From: Holothuria scabra
Lineage: Eukaryota > Echinodermata > Holothuroidea > Aspidochirotida > Holothuriidae
Reading direction: 5' to 3'
Assembly: GCA_037179385.1 (NCBI GenBank)
Contig: CM074188.1
Coordinates: 27,235,318-27,299,317, forward strand
DNA: 64,000 nucleotides
This document shows positions 25,399 to 37,800 of this stretch, one piece after another. The position numbers and the translations under genes were made by a program. Under the pieces are notes generated by a model that worked only from the letters and a program-made list of their open reading frames with translations, had not been told where the DNA came from and ran no database searches. Within the stretch, counting starts at the first letter, position 1. The number at the start of each line of letters is the position of its first letter.

Positions 25399-26510
25399 TC
25401 AAATAGAACAGATTCTTGTTTTTTATGGTACCCAATGGGCATGTGGACCGCATAGCCCCTTTCTTTGGCTTTTGCCACAAAAAGGCTAATCACCAGTACT
25501 CCCCTACCAGTCAGCCAGTAAAAGTCAAATACATTTCGTGTTAACAGCTAGCTGCCAAAGAAGTATTTCCTTCTTTTGAATTTTATTTCAGTTGCTAACC
25601 ATGAGCCTAATGCTGCTTTGTAGGAAGACTATACATGTATGTGCTAGGAAGGATGCATGTTGCTGTAAATTACAGAACTATACTAATTTTTTTGGCTGTG
25701 ATTACTGTGCTACAGAATAGTTTTCCATGGAGAAAATATTTTTAAAGCTTGAATCTTAATTACTGTACTTATTGCCTTCTTGCAATGTAATCCCTACAAT
25801 TCCTTGGTTTGGAGGTACAGTAAAAGAAGGGTTCATAAAGATAAGAAATTTCTGTTTGAAATGAAAGGTTTTTGCTATAGAAATCTTGCTTTTCCTGCAG
25901 CCATAAAACTGAACTGCAAAACATTATTTATTCTGTAGGTTTTGGGTAATGCTGTTGCCTATACTGTACAAAAGCAACTATACAATATTGTTTAATCTGT
26001 TGATCAATCTAGACCTGCTCACACTGGCTCATATGGCCAAGAGGGGATTGAGGGAGAAACCTCCACCCTCCCCCTCAACAAAAAAATACCCTGCCCCATG
26101 GAAATTCAAGTTGCCATTGGCTTTGTACATTCTTTCAAATTTGGCAGCATACTGTACCAACCCTGCCATACTGGAAGACTAGTAATTTCTATTTTTCAAT
26201 AATCTCTGGTAAAAATTCCCCTAAGAATTTTCAGGGCATGGCCCTTGCACAATTTTTATATTTGACATACTTTCAGCAACCATTTTTCAGGGCTTCTGCC
26301 AACCCTCAAGGATCAAATTTCAACTCTGACATCAGTTTCTGATAGTTTTTGCCCCCAAAAGATATTTCCCTAATTCCCTTCCCTGCAGCACTCCAACCAA
26401 ATCTCCCAAACTCTCCAAAAGGGAACAATTATACAAAACAAAAACGTTCTCAAAGGGGAAAAAAAGTAAGGTAGATCACCATCTGTTGGAAAGGGAATGA
26501 GGAAGATTGA

Positions 26511-26645
26511 GAGCGTCCTTGCTCCTCGTTGTGTAGAGCAAGGGCTCCCTTGGTCTAAGGTGCTATGAGTTTACCAGGGATAGTTGAGAGAAAGTGGGGA
26601 TTACATTGGTAAAAAGGAGGTTTAGAGGGGCAATGTATATAGATT
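26511..26645 (+). repeat. Hairpin-headed repeat family B, copy 2
   Basis: The head hairpin pairs GAGC..CCTTGCTC (26511-26524) with GAGCAAGGGCTC (26536-26547). Bases differ from copy 1 but pairing is kept. TGCTATGAGTTTACCAGGGA and GGGGATTACATTGGTAAAAA follow. Confidence 0.6.
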
Positions 26646-29600
26646 CAACAATCAAACATTCAGATCCTCTTGTACTAGTGTACTACCTAGGACAACCTGA
26701 CAAGAATACTCTGGATGATACATAATAAAATGGTACACATGCATTATAAAATAAGGTCAAGATATGGAACACACTGAAAAAAGAATTGTAATGAAAATTG
26801 TAAAATTAAGAAAGGTTTATAGTTAGATGGGGCCCAACGACACACCAACACGAATGTGTCATATAGTGTCACCAAGTCAGACAAAGCAGCAATGCCGGGG
26901 CAAAACTACTTAAAAAGGGTAAAAAGTAAAAAGATCATAGAACGGGTGGTCAATTTCTTGAAAAAAAAAAACAGCATAGGCGGCAGCCATGTCAAAAAAG
27001 TCTATAAAGTTTACTTTCCTTGAGAAAGCCAAGAATACGAGAGGAATCTGTTTGTTCAAACAAGGTTTTCAGGTTGCGCACGGTGTAGTATTTCTGGCGG
27101 ATATGGGAGTATTCACAACAGTCAATGAGACTGTGGCTGATGGTAATAGGCTAATAGCACAGAAAATTAAGAAAGGACTGGGTAAACAATGTTTTTAGAA
27201 GTCAGCAATGAGAATTTTTTAACATGGCATAATTAGGAATGTACTACATTGCTGAGAGATGAAAAAACAAGTCAGTTGTGTACAAAACTTCGGTGACATT
27301 TTTGTAGCACTGCGTAATATATAAACACACTGAAGTGTTGAAGGGTTTTTATGACAAGTGTGGTTCTTCTGTACTTACCATTTATTATTAAACCCTTTTA
27401 TCATTCTGTAAAAATTCTTTACCAATACTAGCTAGTACAATTCACAGACGCGTACAGTATTTATAGTGTTATACTGTGTGCAGCACTCCTTTTATTATTA
27501 CGTAAACAAGTCAGCATTGCAATTGCAAAGCAATATTCTGGAAGGAGGCAAAAGTAAATAAAGGAAAGAATTTAGACCTAAGTCTGAAATACTTCTGTGA
27601 GTATCATTGACATAATTATTAGCAAGAAAAATGTCCCAATAGACAGGTGGATCACATACCATTCTGTATATTAACTGTCAAGATCGCTGTATTTATATTT
27701 TATCCCGCTGTGCAAGTTTTATCATTTACACACAGATTGTATTGTGAAATGTTGCAACTGGATAAAAACATAGTTATGATGAGTTACAGGTTACAACATG
27801 TAGAAAGTGGGGGGGGGGTAATTTACTGTACAAGAAAAGCAATTTGCAACAGAACGAAGACATGTTACTTATGGGATACATTAAACAGCTAAACTCATAC
27901 TGACACAATTTACTCAATTCTCTCCCTGCCTCGTCCATGTGATTGAGCTGAATGCACAAAATATCCTGACATTGAGCCATTCAAGGGTTCCTTAACATTT
28001 ACTGCACTTTAGTGTCAGCTAATTTGTGTAAATTTTTGTAACCTTCACAATCAGCACAAAGATGTATGCTATGTGTGTTAAATTTGCAGAATATGAGTTT
28101 ATGTCTAATAAAAACTGTCTTTCTTAGAGGACATGCCATGATATAAATGTGAATATTTTATACTCAGTACTGTAATTTCGTTTAATGGGGTCCACTTGAA
28201 AATGAACAGGACATTAACAGATATGGCAATTTATTCAGTAATGCAATCGAAATGAGAGGTCTGCTTTTACATCACGGATGTAAATTTTTTGGAAAGGGAG
28301 AACGTCACACCTTGATATTTCCTGATGAATCACTTTAGTGCATGAAATTTTCAAAATTTTTGAGCATCTCCTTTTCACTAAGGTATACTCTATACATCAT
28401 CTTCTTCATCACATGAACAAAAATGCAACAAAAAGCTTTCTCTTTTGTTTTTGCAGGGTGGTATTTCACACCCGATAAACATTGATCTTAACAAAACTTT
28501 GCAGAAAAACTGACATTTAATTAACACAAAGTCACAAATGTTGGGTAGAGTGGCGTGTGCAGGATTACGAAAGTGGGGGGCACAACATGTGATTCCCCCG
28601 ACTGGAACAGATTATAATGATTTTTTTTTTTGCTTTTCTGCAGTTCAGTTCTTGTCACCTGACGCACATCCGCATTTTTTGCTTGGTGTGCAGTTAAGGT
28701 GTGAATTCTCAGTGTGCGTCTACAAACGTTTCCATTTCCTTGAACCTGTCAATCCCCTGACTGAGTGATTTTCCCCCGACTTCTAAGGGGGGGATTGCCA
28801 CTGCCCCCCCTTCTTTAAACATGCTACTGGTTGGGTATAAAGTTCAATCTGAAAATATAATTATAGCATAAAATATTTAGCCACATGACTGAGATCAGCC
28901 ATACCTGAGTTTGGATACAAAGGTACTACATTCAAAATCTAATTGCCATGATTAAATTTCTCCTTGGTGCTGCTGTTTGATTCAAATGTAATCTTTAAAC
29001 ATTAAGATATTGGACCGACTTTACCATACTGTACAACAGATTCTCTGTAACTGCTAATCAAATCAAATATTGTGTAACTTACAAGTTGTAAGTAATATGA
29101 GGGGTGACATAGCTAAATTATCAAAGCTTTGTTAGCTGCATTCTTATAAACTTTCCTTTCCTTTATAGATTTGTGTGACAGATTTAAGGGAGGGGGGGGG
29201 AGGGAATGTCACACCCTCTTTTGACTGGTTATATATGGTTGTCCCTCTCTAAGGCTTCATTGTTATTGACACATGTGCAGAACATCCATAAAACATACAT
29301 TGAACTTAGCAGCTTTACTTATTGAATGGCTGTGTCATACTCTCAACTGAGCCAGGTTTAATACGTCATGTAAGATGAGGAGGTTGTGCTGGCAGGAAAA
29401 GTAATCTTTCCTCGAAAGAAGATATTAAGATAGATGTAGTTTGGTATCTAGTGTCCTCGGAGTTGATCCACCGCATTCTGCTTTTCAAGCATTATGTTCT
29501 GTCCACTGCCAACAAAGATTAACTACAAGGTTGTTTTAAATTCATTCAACTAATGCCATTGAATACACAAACTTTGTTTCACTAGTAAATTAACTATATT

Positions 29601-30082
29601 CTGACCCATTTATTTTTTTCAATGAAATCGTAATGCTGCAATTTAGGAGCTTGATGGATTATTTCAATATAAATCCTCCTTCTCAACAGGCACATAACAA
29701 TACAAAATATTCATGAAAACCAAACAAGAAATAATTTTTTTTTTGATAATCTTAATGCAGAGTTTAATGCATCTGAATTCTTTTCCATATTAACAGATAT
29801 GCATTAGAAAGAATATAAATGAACCAATATATGACATTCAAAGAAATTACTATAAACCAGCATCAAGCCTTCTGGCTTGTCCAAAATGTCCAGCAGAGGC
29901 TGGTTACATCCACCTCAAAATTCATTTTTGAACTGTACCACAGTATAAATGTTTGAGCAACAAATAAATGACTATCCCTCTGGAAGAGTTGTGTGAATTT
30001 CTTTGTCTGAGAACTCCCTACTGTACATGTTAACTTTGTGTTTGTAACTAAGGAGTAGAACTCTCCACAAGACCCTCTGGGT
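26646..30082. other. No assignable gene; intron
   Basis: Repeat-poor AT-rich DNA. A 69-codon frame at 26989-27198 (+), following an A-rich AACAG, has no recognisable domain. Between 28540 and 28830 a G/C-run repeat (GTGGGGGGCACAAC ... GGGGGGATTGCC) is present. Nothing here was supported as a gene. Confidence 0.5.
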
Positions 30083-30630
30083 CTAAAGGCAGTCAACTAT
30101 CTCACCTAGAACTACAATTTTTGTGGTAGTCTACTGAAATTCTCAATTGGCACAGTTTTGTGACTGACAGCAAGTTCAAAAAATGCAGAGTACTTCAGCT
30201 CATATTTCACAGCATGTATCTTATATTTTGTATTGAAAGTGTCTTGATAACACACACTTTTTTCAAAAGTCCCCCGACTCTCTGACAAAGAGCCGGGGGC
30301 GAAAACCAAACAATACGCCCGAAGGAGTTCTGCTCCCAAAAGGAGCTGCCCCAAGGGACAACTCAACATGACGACCAACTGAAAGACCTGACATGCAAAG
30401 TCTCGTTCTAGACTGGCTGAATAGAATGGCCTCCGCCAGCTACCATCCTTTACATTTTCCTGATAGCTGTGCTCAGGCTTTAACACGTAGGTCTTGTTTA
30501 CTCCTCCTGAATCCATAAAATGAGATTGTACCTGGATGAGGACATGCATTAAAAAATAGTTTTGGAAGAGGCTTTAGTAAGAAGGGTAGAAGAATAGGAA
30601 CTGTTTGGGGTGGGAGGATGAGGCCTTTAT
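30083..30630 (+). mobile_element. TTAA MITE family A, copy 6, with an insertion
   Basis: Both ends of family A are present, but about 230 bp of unrelated, GC-richer sequence (about 30265-30500) interrupts the centre. A 145-codon frame on the minus strand runs through this chimera and is not considered a gene. Confidence 0.75.
30265..30500. mobile_element. GC-richer insert of unknown class inside family A copy 6
   Basis: Contains several short hairpins, for example GGGCG/CGCCC around 30296-30325 and GCTCC/GGAGC around 30332-30346. It stands out from its AT-rich host. No terminal repeat or target duplication could be fixed by eye. Confidence 0.45.
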
Positions 30631-30700
30631 ATTACATCCATCTACATCACTACTGCGTGTGTAAATATTACATTGCTAATCATTGATGCAGAAAAACCAA

Positions 30701-30997
30701 TTAAAGGACCATTCCTCTCACCCCAAACTACAATTCTTGTAAAGGAGTACCAAAATTCTCAATTGGCTCAGCTCTTTGATTGACAGCTTATTCAAACAAT
30801 GCAGATTACCAAAGGTTACATTACACAGCATGAACTGTACTGAGAGTGTTTTATTTTACACATTGAGCTTTCTACACTCACCTTGAACCAATAAACCTGG
30901 ATTATGTCTAGATGAGGAGGAATTTCAGACAATTGTGGGAGGGGTAAGAAGGTTAGGAGAATTGGTACTGTTTGGGATGAGAGAACTGGGCCTTTAA
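30701..30997 (+). mobile_element. TTAA MITE family A, copy 7
   Basis: Forward, nearly intact, TTAA at both ends. One of the best representatives of the family. Confidence 0.9.
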
Positions 30998-31061
30998 GGT
31001 AAAAAAATGAAACAAAGTTTTTTTTTTCTGAAAAACGAAGCTACTGTGCTGCATTACTAAC

Positions 31062-31569
31062 TTAGAGGACCAGTCCTCTCACCCAAACTGCAATGATAGG
31101 GGTGTAACAAAATTCTCAATTGGCTCAGCTCTTTGATTGACAGCTCATTCAAACAATGCAAAGTGCCACAGCTTGTATTAAACAGCATGAACTATACTGA
31201 GAGTGTTTTGATTGTACATATTGAGCCTTTTAATACTCACTGTGACAGGAATAATTAAGTGTTCAAATTTTGCATAGCAATTATGAGTTTTGTGTGAGGT
31301 TTTATGGTAAAATGGTTAGAACCCTATGTTTTATGTACAAAATCTGCTACACAAGATTGTATTTGTACAGCAATTCCACCATTTTGTGTAGCAAAATGCA
31401 ATGCGATGTGTTACTGGATGAACTATTCCCTGCTCATCCTGATGCAATAAACTGAGACTGTGTCTGGATGAGGATGAATTTCAGATAATTGTGGGGGAAT
31501 GTGGGAGGGGCTTAAGTAAGAAGGTTAGGAGAATTAGTACTGTTTGGAGTGATAGAATTGGGCCTTTAA
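31062..31569 (+). mobile_element. TTAA MITE family A, copy 8, carrying a nested MITE
   Basis: Forward copy only about 65 bp after copy 7. It is split by the 187-bp element at 31246-31432; the flanking family A sequence resumes with CTCATCCTGATGCAATAAAC. Confidence 0.85.
31246..31432 (-). mobile_element. Nested CAGGGAATA MITE, copy 1
   Basis: Ends CAGGAATAATTA and CTATTCCCTG form inverted repeats. The interior (TTCAAATTTTGCATAGCAAT; TGTGTAGCAAAATG) matches, in opposite orientation, the 176-bp insert at 45807-45982. The sequences flanking it are near-repeats (CTCACTGTGA / CTCATCCTGA), but the duplication length is unclear. Confidence 0.8.
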
Positions 31570-32419
31570 ACTATCTTTCATCCCATACAGGACATCTGTA
31601 ACCAGAGCTTGAAAAATCCTTCTGTATGTGCCAGGTCCCCCTAATCCACTGTTCAGCCTTCCGTTAGAGAATCGTTCCCTTGAAGGAAGGGCAAAATTGC
31701 ATTCACCAGCTTCAAGAATTAAATCTCCAGATGTCACATTTTTGGGGTCAATTCCCTCGCAGTGGACATCGAATGGCTTATTAGGCTTAATGAAGTTATT
31801 TTCTCAGTAATTCAAAATTATTCCCTTACACTGAATTTCATGGATAAATTGACGTTAAAACAAATTTTTAACCAGCAAAATTGGTCTAGGTTTGGTGGAA
31901 TATTTTTAGCTGAATTTTTTTTTTAGGGCAATTTGCTATGGCTAAGTAAACAATCGTTGTGGTTAAATGACGCCAAAAAATTGGCCATTTTGTGCCCTGG
32001 TCAGCCAGTTCATTCTGCACTTCTTAAAGGGGAGAGATTTTCTCCTGCCAAAATTCATCATTGCAATGCTTTTGGGGTTATACTAACTGCAACATATAGG
32101 GAGTTGCATCTACATTTCAATTTACAATTTAAATAAGGCTATATTAGGCCACAGTCCTGCATTGTCAGGCCTCAAAATTCAATTTTCCCACTCTCTGGCC
32201 AAAAAGGCCTTCGTAACCAACAAATTTTTTGTGAAACAATGGCCAAAATTCTCTCATTCAAGGTCAAAATGTAATATACTTGAGAGAAGAACAGAACAAG
32301 AGATTTTACAGAAGGTCATGAATGATTGGTTTGCATAGCATGTGAATCAAATATCAACAGAACAGTAGGAAAGTTAAAATTGTGAATGCTCCAACAACCA
32401 GAAAGCCAAAAGGCTTAGT
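31570..32419. other. No gene seen; intron
   Basis: AT-rich DNA between family A copy 8 and the H2 element. Short open frames here have no recognisable domain. Confidence 0.6.
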
Positions 32420-32569
32420 GATTCCTTGCCGCTGAAATGTAAGGCCTTTTTTCACACTGACATTGCTTGGCAATGTTTTTCAATTAACAGGGCTCCATAA
32501 TGTGCCCACAAAGTACACATGGAAGGCATCCAATCTTCCTACATTGAGATCCCCCTTGCCAGTTGTGAA

Positions 32570-34750
32570 CCCAAATGACATTTGACCTCCACCAAAAACT
32601 TCTGGGACCATGTATTCACGATGTGCCATCTACAGGACAAGTTACAGGACCCTACAAGTGACATTTCTTGAAAAGACTGTGCAGGAAAGCTTGCCAGGCT
32701 TTGAACATGCTGACTCCAAATGAACTTTGACCTTTCAGAAAATCAATAGGGATCATCTACTCAATATGACCAATCCACACACTAAATATGAGCACAGTCA
32801 CATGTACCGTTCTTGAGATATCGTGTTTACGAAGTTTTGACCTTTGACCTCTCATGACCCCAAATGACCTTTGACCTCCACCAAAAACGATAGGGATCAT
32901 CTACTCAATATGGCCAACACACTCGCCAAATATGAGTATAGTCACATGTACCATTCTCAAGATATCGTGTTTACGAAGTTTTGACCTTTTGACCTCTCGT
33001 GACCCCAAATGACCTTTGATCTCCACCAAAAACAGTAGGGATCATCTACTCATTATGGCCAAGGCACACACCGAATATGAGATTAGTCACACTTACTCTT
33101 CTTGAGATACCGTGTTTAAAAGCAATTTTTAAGAAATTTACCTATTGACCTCTCATGACCCCAAATGACCTTTGACCTCCACGAAAATCAATAGGGATTA
33201 TCTACTCAATATGACCAACCCACACAACAAATATGAGCATTGTCACATGTACCATTCTCGAGATACCGTGTTTATGAAGTTTTGACCTTTTGACCTCTCG
33301 TGACCCCAAATGACCTTTGACCTCCACCAGAAATAAAAGGGATCATCTACTCAATATGACCAACCCACACACCAAATATGAGCATAGTCACATGTACCGC
33401 TCTCGAGATATCGTGTTTACGAAGTTTTGACCTTTTGACCTCTCGTGAAACCAAATGACCTTTGACCTCCACCAAAAACAACAGGGATCATCTACTCAAT
33501 ATGACCAACCCACACACCAAATATGAGCATAGTCACATGTACCATTCTCGAGATTCCGTGTTTATGAAGTTTTGACCTTTTGACCTCTCGTGACCCCAAA
33601 TGACCTTTGACCTCCACCAAAAACAATAGGGATCATCTACTCGATATGACCAACCTACAAACCAAATATGAGTATAGACACATGTACCGTTCTCGAGATA
33701 TCGTGTTTACGAAGTTTTGACGTTTTGACCTCTCGTGACCCCAAATGACCTTTGACCTCCACCAAAAACAATAGGGATCATCTACTCAATATGACCAACC
33801 CACACACCAAATATGAGCATGGTCACATGTACCGTTCTCGAGATATCGTGTTTACGAAGTTTTGACCTTTTCGACCTTCTCGTGACCCCAAACGACCTTT
33901 CACCTCCCCCAAAACCAATAGGGATCATCTACTCAATATGACCAACCCACACACTAAATATGAGCATAGTCACATGTACCGTTCTCGAGATATCGTGTTT
34001 ACGAAGTTTTGACCTTTTTGACCTCTCGTGACCCCAAATGACCTTTGATCTCCACCAAAACAATAGGGATCATCTACTCAATATGGCCAATGCACAGACC
34101 AAATATGAGGATAGTCACACTTACCCTTCTTGAGATACCGTGTTTACAAGCAATTTCTAAGGAATTTACCTATTGACCTCTCGTGACCCAAAATGACCTT
34201 TGACCTCCACCAAACCAATAGGGATCATCTACTCAATATGACCGATCCACACACCAAATATGAGCATAGTCACATGTACTGCTCGAGATATCGTGTTTAC
34301 AAAGTTTTGACCTTTAGACCTCTAGTGACCCCAAATGACCTTTGATCTACACCAAAAACAATAGGGATCATCTACTCAATATGGCCAATGCACACACCAA
34401 ATATGAGATTAGTCACACTTACCCTTCTTGAGATACCGTGTTTACAAGCAATTTCTAAGGAATTTACCTATTGTCCTCTCGTGACCCCAAAATGACCTTT
34501 GACCTCCAAGGAAATCGATAGGGATCATCTACTCAATATGACCAACCCACACACCAAATATGAGCATAGTCACATGTACCGTTCTCGAGATATCGTGTTT
34601 ACAAGATTTTGACCTTTTGACCTCTCGTGACCCCAAGTGACCTTTGACGTCCACCAAAAACAATAGGGATCATCTACTCAATATGGGCAATCCACATGCC
34701 AAGTATGAGATCCCTCGGACTTACCCTTCTTGAGATATCGTGTTTACAAG
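32570..34750 (+). repeat. ~145-bp tandem minisatellite of H2 with DR1/DR2 nuclear-receptor motifs
   Basis: Successive TGACCTTTGACCTCC starts (33165, 33311, 33455, 33601, 33745) are 144-146 bp apart. I count nine perfect TGACCTTTGACCT (DR1), five TGACCTTTTGACCT (DR2) and one three-base-spaced version near 34010, plus imperfect ones. DR1 is the classic RXR/PPAR/HNF4/COUP-TF-type site. Binding is inferred from the motif only. Confidence 0.9.
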
Positions 34751-34764
34751 CCAAAGCGTCACAT

Positions 34765-34767
<3 letters not shown>

Positions 34768-34824
<57 letters not shown>

Positions 34825-34828
34825 ACGA
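34768..34828 (+). repeat. CA microsatellite in H2
   Basis: About 26 uninterrupted CA units, the longest and purest CA tract in the window, so this locus is likely polymorphic. Confidence 0.95.
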
Positions 34829-34878
34829 CATCACCATCGCATAGATTCCTTGCCTGCCTACGGCAAGGAATCAAAAAT

Positions 34879-35701
34879 GAAATGATGAAGGAATTGCACT
34901 CAGTATAATAACAGTAGTTCAACACATATAGAGCAGCTTGACTGACACATCTTCAGCCAAAAGTGGCCTGAAAGAGGCCTGATTGTTGGGCTTAAACTAA
35001 ATCCTTTCAGACTACGACAGTATGTTACCAGAGAACTACTTTCAAAAATATTTTTGAGCACTAGTGACTGTTCTTTCGTTTTTTTATCAAGTAGCATTTT
35101 CTGCAAATCAACAAAATACATTTCACTTCATAGTAAATATCTTGTCAAGTTACTAACATTTCAGGAATATACAAATGCATCTGCATTACATACGACAAGT
35201 ACCCCTTGAATATTAGCTAAGAAAATAAACATGTCAATTAACAAAATCAGCCGTTTTTAAAAGATTTAAGAATGCATCATTAAGTACAGTAACACAAATT
35301 CAGCAGTAACATTAGACTACAATATCTGTCCTCAGATATGAAGAGGAATTATTTTATGAGCAACTTTCTATAACATCAGTACTTAATGGTACTGTACTAT
35401 AGCATTTATGGATTCATAAAATGAACATTATCTGCCAATATGTATGGCTGCACTCAAATCATTTATGTGGCATGCACTCACAAGAAAGTATATCAAAATG
35501 GCTTTAATAAAATGTTACAAAGAAACCTTGCTGTAATTTTCAAGGATACAATGAAGTTGATAATGTATATAAAAATTGACCTACTTTTTGCTTAAACAGA
35601 AAATCTTTACTCTGCCTTTATACTGTACACCATGGTTAGATTAAGAGGTGCTTAATGTTGACAGAGCCTAAAAAGAATGATGTTTTTTTTTTCTTTCAAC
35701 T
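34879..35701. other. No gene seen; intron
   Basis: AT-rich DNA between H2 and family C copy 4. No repeat or coding frame was recognised. Confidence 0.6.
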
Positions 35702-35995
35702 TTAAGAGAAATAGTCAGTTGCCAAAAACTTGAAATGGCTGTCATCCAAACTTGAATAAGTGTAGCACTGTAGATGTTCCTGTTTCATGATTGGTTCTTG
35801 ACTCTCATGTGACAATATTTTTTTCTTCCTAAATTTTGAAATTTACTAGAAGCAACTGCTTGGTTTAACTTCAATACAACATCAAAATCTTTAAATAAAA
35901 TGGAAGATACTTTGAAGAAAAATAAGATGAAAATTGTGACAATTTGGATGATGCTTTAAAATAAGTTGAAGCAACTGCTGCTCTTTGCCTCTAAA
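35702..35995 (+). mobile_element. TTAA MITE family C, copy 4
   Basis: Forward, slightly longer than its relatives and diverged at the 3' end; keeps CATGATTGGTTCTTGACTCT and CATGTGACAA. Confidence 0.75.
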
Positions 35996-36776
35996 ATTCT
36001 GACAAGTGTATACTTACAAATTGTTAGTAATTCCAAGACCATGTTAAAGAGATAAAAGCGACAGAAACTCAAATGTAAACAATGGGGTTATTTTGCATAA
36101 ATTTAAAACTGTGGTTTTAAAATTTTCAAGTGTGATTGAAAAGTGCTATCCATGAAAGACAGTATCCATATATCCTTATTTCCCTTTGAATCTTTGCTGA
36201 CTTTTGTACAAGTTATAATTTAAAACATTCATTAGCCAATAGCAGGGATGTAGCCACAGTGGGTGGTGCCAGGCCGCCACACCCAGCACTCGAGTATTTC
36301 TGTCCAGCACCACAGTCGAACACAGATCTCTACACTACCCGCATTTTAGTTCTGCTTGGTTGAAATGCAATGGTTAATGATGTCACTTGCATGAAATTTG
36401 CCTTTCTCCATTTCTGTTTTCTTTCCTTTTTTTGTTTTCTGAAGCTGCAACACCTTGTTCCAAACAAAACAGTGGTCTCTCTGAATGCTACAAGAGCAAG
36501 CCCTTTTTGTGCAATGTGGTATTGGCCAGAGAACTACATGTAAATTTCTGAAGGTCATAATTAGCCTCTTAGTTTCAGAAAATGAAAGAGACAATGCAGG
36601 TATTGAAAGATCCTGGGGGAAACACAATCAAATATTCAAATGAAAGTGAACAAATTTTGAACATTTTATATCTCAGCAAATCAAATATTACTGGAATAAT
36701 GAGAATGACCTCTGCAATACTGTATATAGTTTACCCCTTGCAAGTTTACATGTTCATTTTCAAGGCAGTTTAGTCA

Positions 36777-37088
36777 TATCCCCAGACAGTTTTAATTCTA
36801 CCAACCTAATTCCTAACCCCTCCCATAACTGTCTACTGTAAAAGTCAACCTCATCTAGCCACAATCTCTCTTCATTGAGCTCAAGGCCTACTGCCCTGCT
36901 GAATACAAAAGGCCTGCTGTGAAATCAGACCACATTCAGTACACATGCTGTTTACCATAAGCTATTTCGCATTTTTTTTTAATTAACACAGTTTTCTTAC
37001 TAAATGTCAATCAAAGAGCTGTGACTATTGAAAATTCCTAAATATACTATTGGTTAAATTGTATGGGGTGTTGAATGACTGCCTTTAA
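36777..37088 (-). mobile_element. TTAA MITE family A, copy 9
   Basis: Reversed and diverged. GTCAATCAAAGAGCTGTG and GAATGACTGCCTTTAA remain. Confidence 0.7.
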
Positions 37089-37134
37089 CTTTAAGAATTT
37101 GGAAAATACCTATTTATTGATTTTGCAATTCCTA

Positions 37135-37400
37135 TTAAAGGGCAAGAGCAGTCATCCCAAATTGAAGTAGTGTAATAGACTGTCCAGTTCCATGATTGGC
37201 GGTTAGGAGTCATGTGACAACATTTTTTCCATTCAAATGTGAAATTTACTAGAAATAAACGCTTGGTTTACCTTGAATATGCAATTGTTAAATCATCAAA
37301 TGTAATGAAAGATACTTTGGAGAGAAATAAGACAAAAATTGTGCTATTAAGCTTTTTCTTAAAAATAAGTTTAGGGGGACTGCTCTTTCTTTACCTTTAA
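37135..37400 (+). mobile_element. TTAA MITE family C, copy 5
   Basis: Forward, 266 bp, TTAA at both ends. Left end AAAGGGCAAGAGCAGTCATC and right end GGGGGACTGCTCTTTCTTTACC. It lies about 45 bp from a family A copy. Confidence 0.85.
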
Positions 37401-37474
37401 AGTATGATAATCAGACCTTCATCTGCTTCAGTAGAATTCATTTATTGTTCAGCAGGAGCAAAAAAGATAGGAAT

Positions 37475-37652
37475 ATCCATCGGCAAGGAAAAAGTTGGGG
37501 GCTGGGAGGCTCCCTCCGGGATAACTTAGGTATCTGGAGAGAAATTAAGGCAACTGGAGGGAAATTTTCCTATTCTGTACATGAGAATAGGGGGAGAATT
37601 GTGGGAAATTTTACCTCCCCACCTGGGAAATAAACATTTTTTTTCAAGCCAT
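37475..37652 (+). repeat. Dispersed repeat family D, copy 2
   Basis: Matches copy 1 through GGAGAGAAATTAAGGCAACT, GGAGGGAAATTTTCC and GGGAGAATTGTGGG, and ends in a T run followed by CAAGCC. Confidence 0.7.
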
Positions 37653-37659
37653 GAAAAAT

Positions 37660-37800
37660 GGAACCTACTGTCGTAGTGCTAGATGCTCTACATAAGCAAT
37701 GGAGTAGGGAAAACAAGCCAGTGAGCCACAACTGGAAAAAAGGCTGTGGCCGCGCGGCTCGACTTGAACCAATAGGTTGGAAACTTGGCTGTAGAACCCC
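37660..37800 (+). mobile_element. tRNA-derived SINE, copy 2 (head missing)
   Basis: Carries GGAGTAGGGAAAACAAGCCA, GTGAGCCACAACTGG and GACTTGAACCAATAGGTTGG, as in the copy at 25151-25398 but on the other strand. The tRNA-like head is absent; the fragment abuts family D copy 2. Confidence 0.6.

Larger units (their letters stand above)
32420..34878 (+). mobile_element. Helentron-associated-like element H2 with minisatellite core
   Basis: The 5' end GATTCCTTGCCG (32420-32431) is perfectly complementary to the 3' arm CGGCAAGGAATC (34861-34872) of a terminal hairpin (11-bp stem, 34844-34872), and AAAAAT follows. In between lie about 15 tandem units of ~145 bp (about 32570-34750), then a long CA tract. 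The unit contains TGACCTTTGACCTCCACC, ATAGGGATCATCTACTC, CCAAATATGAGCATAGTC and GAGATATCGTGTTTAC. No transposase is encoded. The element looks complete. Confidence 0.85.

Noticed and set aside
26989..27198. 69-codon plus-strand frame after an AACAG acceptor-like site
   Set aside because: No domain recognised and no second exon or downstream donor supported; left as unassigned.
30112..30549. 145-codon minus-strand open frame
   Set aside because: It crosses the junctions between family A copy 6 and its insert, so it is a chimera of repeats.
32570..34750. Array of protein-coding or regulatory RNA repeats
   Set aside because: No open frame persists through the units; the structure is better explained as the minisatellite core of a Helentron-associated-like element.
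34674..34925. Open frames encoding Cys-Val or Thr-His runs
   Set aside because: Direct translation of the CA microsatellite in H2; similarly at 1614-1874.
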